Part shown: piece by piece, positions 62,039 to 64,000 of the stretch
How positions within the stretch are numbered: position 1 is the stretch's first letter
Layout: each line of letters opens with the position of its first letter
DNA from: DTU015 sp964406505
GTDB taxonomy: Bacteria; Bacillota; Sulfobacillia; Fermentithermobacillales; Fermentithermobacillaceae
Assembly (NCBI GenBank): GCA_964406505.1
Contig: CAYORX010000006.1
Coordinates: forward strand, 1-64,000
Direction of reading: 5' to 3'
DNA: 64,000 nt
Position numbers and translations under genes: made by a program
The notes under the pieces: generated by a model
What the model saw: only the letters and a program-made list of their open reading frames with translations
Databases searched by the model: none
Told to the model about the DNA's origin: nothing

Positions 62039-63274
62039 TCTATCTTTAGGTAGATAATCCACGCTTTCAGTATAACGGTTGGAAGGGTTCCATAACATAT
62101 AAGTATGGATCTCATGCTCAAAAACAGCATTGATTTGAGCCTGAACTTCTTCCGATCCATATTGAACCCTCATGGAAAAATCTTGAAGCCACGGCCGTAT
62201 CTTACTTTTAAGCCCTTCAGTACGAGTAAGAGCTTCATTTATAGCATTGTACACAACTTCATAGGGGTGTTGTTCCGGCACTTGGAAACCGTATATTCCA
62301 GCATTGTAGTAATGCGACGGATACACCATGGGGCATATAAAATCAACTGAATCTGCAAGTTGTTCTAACTTCTGACCTATACCCATATCATCTTGTGCGA
62401 TGGTTACAAACCCAAACACATCAGCGCTTAAATAACCTTTCCCTTCAAATGCTTGTCCCATATATTCTAAAAACTCGCTTATTGCATCACCGCGGGACTC
62501 GTAATTCTCGCTTCCAGGCATAAGCACTCCCGTTGCCTCTAAACCTTGTGCGCTGTCAGGAAACCTAACATAGTCTAATTGAATTTCATGGAACCCCATG
62601 TCTAATGCCCATAATGAAACATCTCTTACGAACTCCCAATTTGCTTTATCGTACGGATTAAGCCAAAGCCTTCCATCCCTATCTCTCCATAGACTACCAT
62701 CAGCGTTTCTAATTGCATGCTTGGGCTCTTTCGTCGCCAGGTAGGGATCTTGGAAAGCGACTATCCTTGCTATAAGATAGAAATCCTCTTGTTCCAAAAC
62801 GTTGACTAAGCCTGCGAAGTGATCGTATGGTGCTGGTTTTGAAACAATATCAGGGGCTTTTTGAGGAATTCTACCGTCATTATCTTTCACATCTACAACC
62901 AAACAATTAAGACCAGGATTTTGACGAACAAATGTGATCACTTTAGCAAAAATGGAGGGCGTACCAAAAACATCCATGGTTACATATAATCCTCTTGCTG
63001 AAAGTGCCTTTTCTATGGGTGCAAGTTTAACTAAAGTTTCTGGAATCTCTTCATCTCCAATCACAAGTGGATCTTCAACATTATTTCCTTTATGTATGGG
63101 CTTCCAAGCAAAATATTCTTCAAAAGGAAGTAATTCATAATAATAAACGGTAAACAAAGTTGTTAAAAGAAGTAAAAACGCGGCAAACGTTCCCGCATAT
63201 GATCTGTTTACCTTGGATTGCCGCTTTACTTGCTCCTGTGTATCGTAATTAGATTGCGATGCGTTATTCTCCAT
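62030..63274 (-). CDS. DUF4015 putative glycoside hydrolase
   Basis: The product has 414 residues. An N-terminal transmembrane helix (GTFAAFLLLLTTLFTVYYY, about 29-47) anchors it outside the cell. The DUF4015 domain (about 90-400) has GLYVTMDVFGTP, VVDVKDNDGRIPQ, LNPYDKANWEFV, EIQLDYVRFPDS and SADVFGF with the acidic residues of a TIM-barrel glycosidase. The real substrate is unknown, perhaps a wall or exopolysaccharide. ATG start. It ends nine bases into guaB. Confidence 0.88.
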   Translation of the reverse strand: MENNASQSNYDTQEQVKRQSKVNRSYAGTFAAFLLLLTTLFTVYYYELLPFEEYFAWKPIHKGNNVEDPLVIGDEEIPETLVKLAPIEKALSARGLYVTMDVFGTPSIFAKVITFVRQNPGLNCLVVDVKDNDGRIPQKAPDIVSKPAPYDHFAGLVNVLEQEDFYLIARIVAFQDPYLATKEPKHAIRNADGSLWRDRDGRLWLNPYDKANWEFVRDVSLWALDMGFHEIQLDYVRFPDSAQGLEATGVLMPGSENYESRGDAISEFLEYMGQAFEGKGYLSADVFGFVTIAQDDMGIGQKLEQLADSVDFICPMVYPSHYYNAGIYGFQVPEQHPYEVVYNAINEALTRTEGLKSKIRPWLQDFSMRVQYGSEEVQAQINAVFEHEIHTYMLWNPSNRYTESVDYLPKDRLL

Positions 63275-63340
63275 ATTTGCTCTCCTGTCATTTATACATC
63301 TTTTAGCAAAGCTCTATTTCTGTTGAATATTTGTAAGACG

Positions 63341-63823
63341 TCAGGAACCCCCTTTGTGTTTCAAATGTCTTAACGCAACACAAATCGTAAGGTGTCCCAT
63401 AGGTGTTTCTAAAGGGATAATAAGTCTTTGAATATCTAAAGTCGAAATCATCACACCCTTGCCTGAAACAAGAGTTGGCGGCGACAATGTGCATACATAT
63501 CCACATTCTTCTAATCCGATAGCAGCACGTCCGGTAATGATATTTCCCATTTCCGCAATAGCTGACTCGGCCAATTCTTCAAACATAGGTACAGATTCAC
63601 CTATCATAGCTGAGGCGATAACTTTTGCGGTGCGTTCCGACATTGAATATATTACAATTCCTTCCGCATCACCGGTTACACCTATGGCAACGTTGACTTC
63701 GCCCGATGTCGAACGTGACTCTTCCAGGCGTAATTGACCCCTCGATACTTTTACATCAAACTCCTTTTGGAGAAAGCTATAAGCAGACTCTAAAAAAGGA
63801 TTTATCAAATCTGCCCTGAACAT
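63341..63823 (-). CDS. cheX: CheX-type CheY-P phosphatase
   Basis: The 160 residues form a CheC/CheX/FliY fold. The phosphatase motif is ELAESAIAEMGNIITGRAA, with the E and N of E-x2-N at the active site. An earlier SGEVNVAIGVTGDAEGIVIYSM segment is typical CheX. It would dephosphorylate CheY and adapt chemotaxis. AAAGGGGCGG precedes the ATG. No other chemotaxis gene is visible in the window. Confidence 0.85.
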   Translation of the reverse strand: MFRADLINPFLESAYSFLQKEFDVKVSRGQLRLEESRSTSGEVNVAIGVTGDAEGIVIYSMSERTAKVIASAMIGESVPMFEELAESAIAEMGNIITGRAAIGLEECGYVCTLSPPTLVSGKGVMISTLDIQRLIIPLETPMGHLTICVALRHLKHKGGS

Positions 63824-64000
63824 AAAACCGCCCCTTTCTTGTCATCGAAATGTACTGCAGCAAGACACGGTACTAAAATTATAACTTCTTACCTGCAAAG
63901 TATCTTGCGATATATGAAGTTTTGTTCGATTAAGGTGTCCGCCAATAAAAAAATGGAAAAATTTGCGAGAGATTGTACTTAGTAAGATCGAATATGGCTT

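Noticed and set aside
1..64000. CRISPR arrays, tRNA or rRNA genes, prophage
   Set aside because: No regularly spaced repeats, cloverleaf-type GTTCGAATC segments, rRNA-like sequence or phage structural genes were seen by eye.

Overview
The window looks like a chromosome segment of an endospore-forming, anaerobic or microaerophilic, AT-rich member of the Clostridia (Firmicutes). The evidence is a tricistronic-type spore germination locus (GerA, GerB and GerC types), SpoIVFA/SpoIVFB, a Prp protease next to an L27 that carries the Prp-cleaved N-terminus, the cluster TIGR03960 - DUF2344 - rng - rplU - prp - rpmA - obg - nadD - yqeK - LCP - rsfS, a flavodiiron protein, and frequent TTG/GTG starts behind strong Shine-Dalgarno sequences. 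The species cannot be named from the sequence alone.

Layout. 1-6 kb: the 3' end of an IS256-family element, a Lon-like protease, then a decaying stretch with a hydrolase gene cut by an amber codon, a small membrane-protein gene cut by an ochre codon, and a truncated uracil-DNA glycosylase-like gene around an intact yaiI/yqxD gene. 6-11.6 kb: a YhaN/YhaO (SbcC/SbcD-like) pair and an Old Yellow Enzyme. 11.7-15.4 kb: DUF6054, DUF4153 and cardiolipin synthase, probably a membrane-related operon. 15.4-23 kb: a methyltransferase, a zinc-ribbon protein, a D-aminoacylase, MsrAB, a DUF438-hemerythrin-PAS protein, a flavodiiron protein and an Asp/Glu racemase, with an evident oxidative/nitrosative-stress theme. 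23-29 kb: a heterodimeric ABC exporter and a PAS-PAS-GGDEF-HD-GYP protein. 29-40 kb: the conserved ribosome/RNA/cell-wall cluster. 40-46 kb: germination genes and spoIVFAB. 46-47.7 kb: an unrecognised gene, a NUDIX protein and a NusG domain II protein. 47.6-56.7 kb: purine biosynthesis and salvage (hpt, NCS2 permease, purE, purF, purM, purN, purH, purD) followed by queT. 56.8-60.3 kb: an orphan MutL/GlmL-like ASKHA ATPase with a barrel-sandwich protein and a small membrane protein. 60.5-64 kb: guaB, a DUF4015 putative glycoside hydrolase and cheX.

How the genes fit together. The purine block makes IMP (purE to purD), recovers bases (permease, hpt), and with guaB commits IMP to GMP; queT at the operon end imports a queuosine precursor, a route that otherwise draws on GTP. 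purK, purB, purC, purL, purQ and purS are not in the window; the PurE sequence is of the class II type, which needs no PurK. The germination and spoIVF genes sit inside what is often a continuous ribosomal/cell-division neighbourhood, so the ger locus may be an insertion. The best candidates for something undescribed are the MutL / barrel-sandwich / small-membrane-protein trio (no glutamate mutase beside it), an AUA start codon that appears to initiate the GerC-type lipoprotein, an HD-GYP domain with HN in place of HD, and the unassigned gene preceding the NUDIX gene. All statements rest on reading the sequence; no searches or structure predictions were run.
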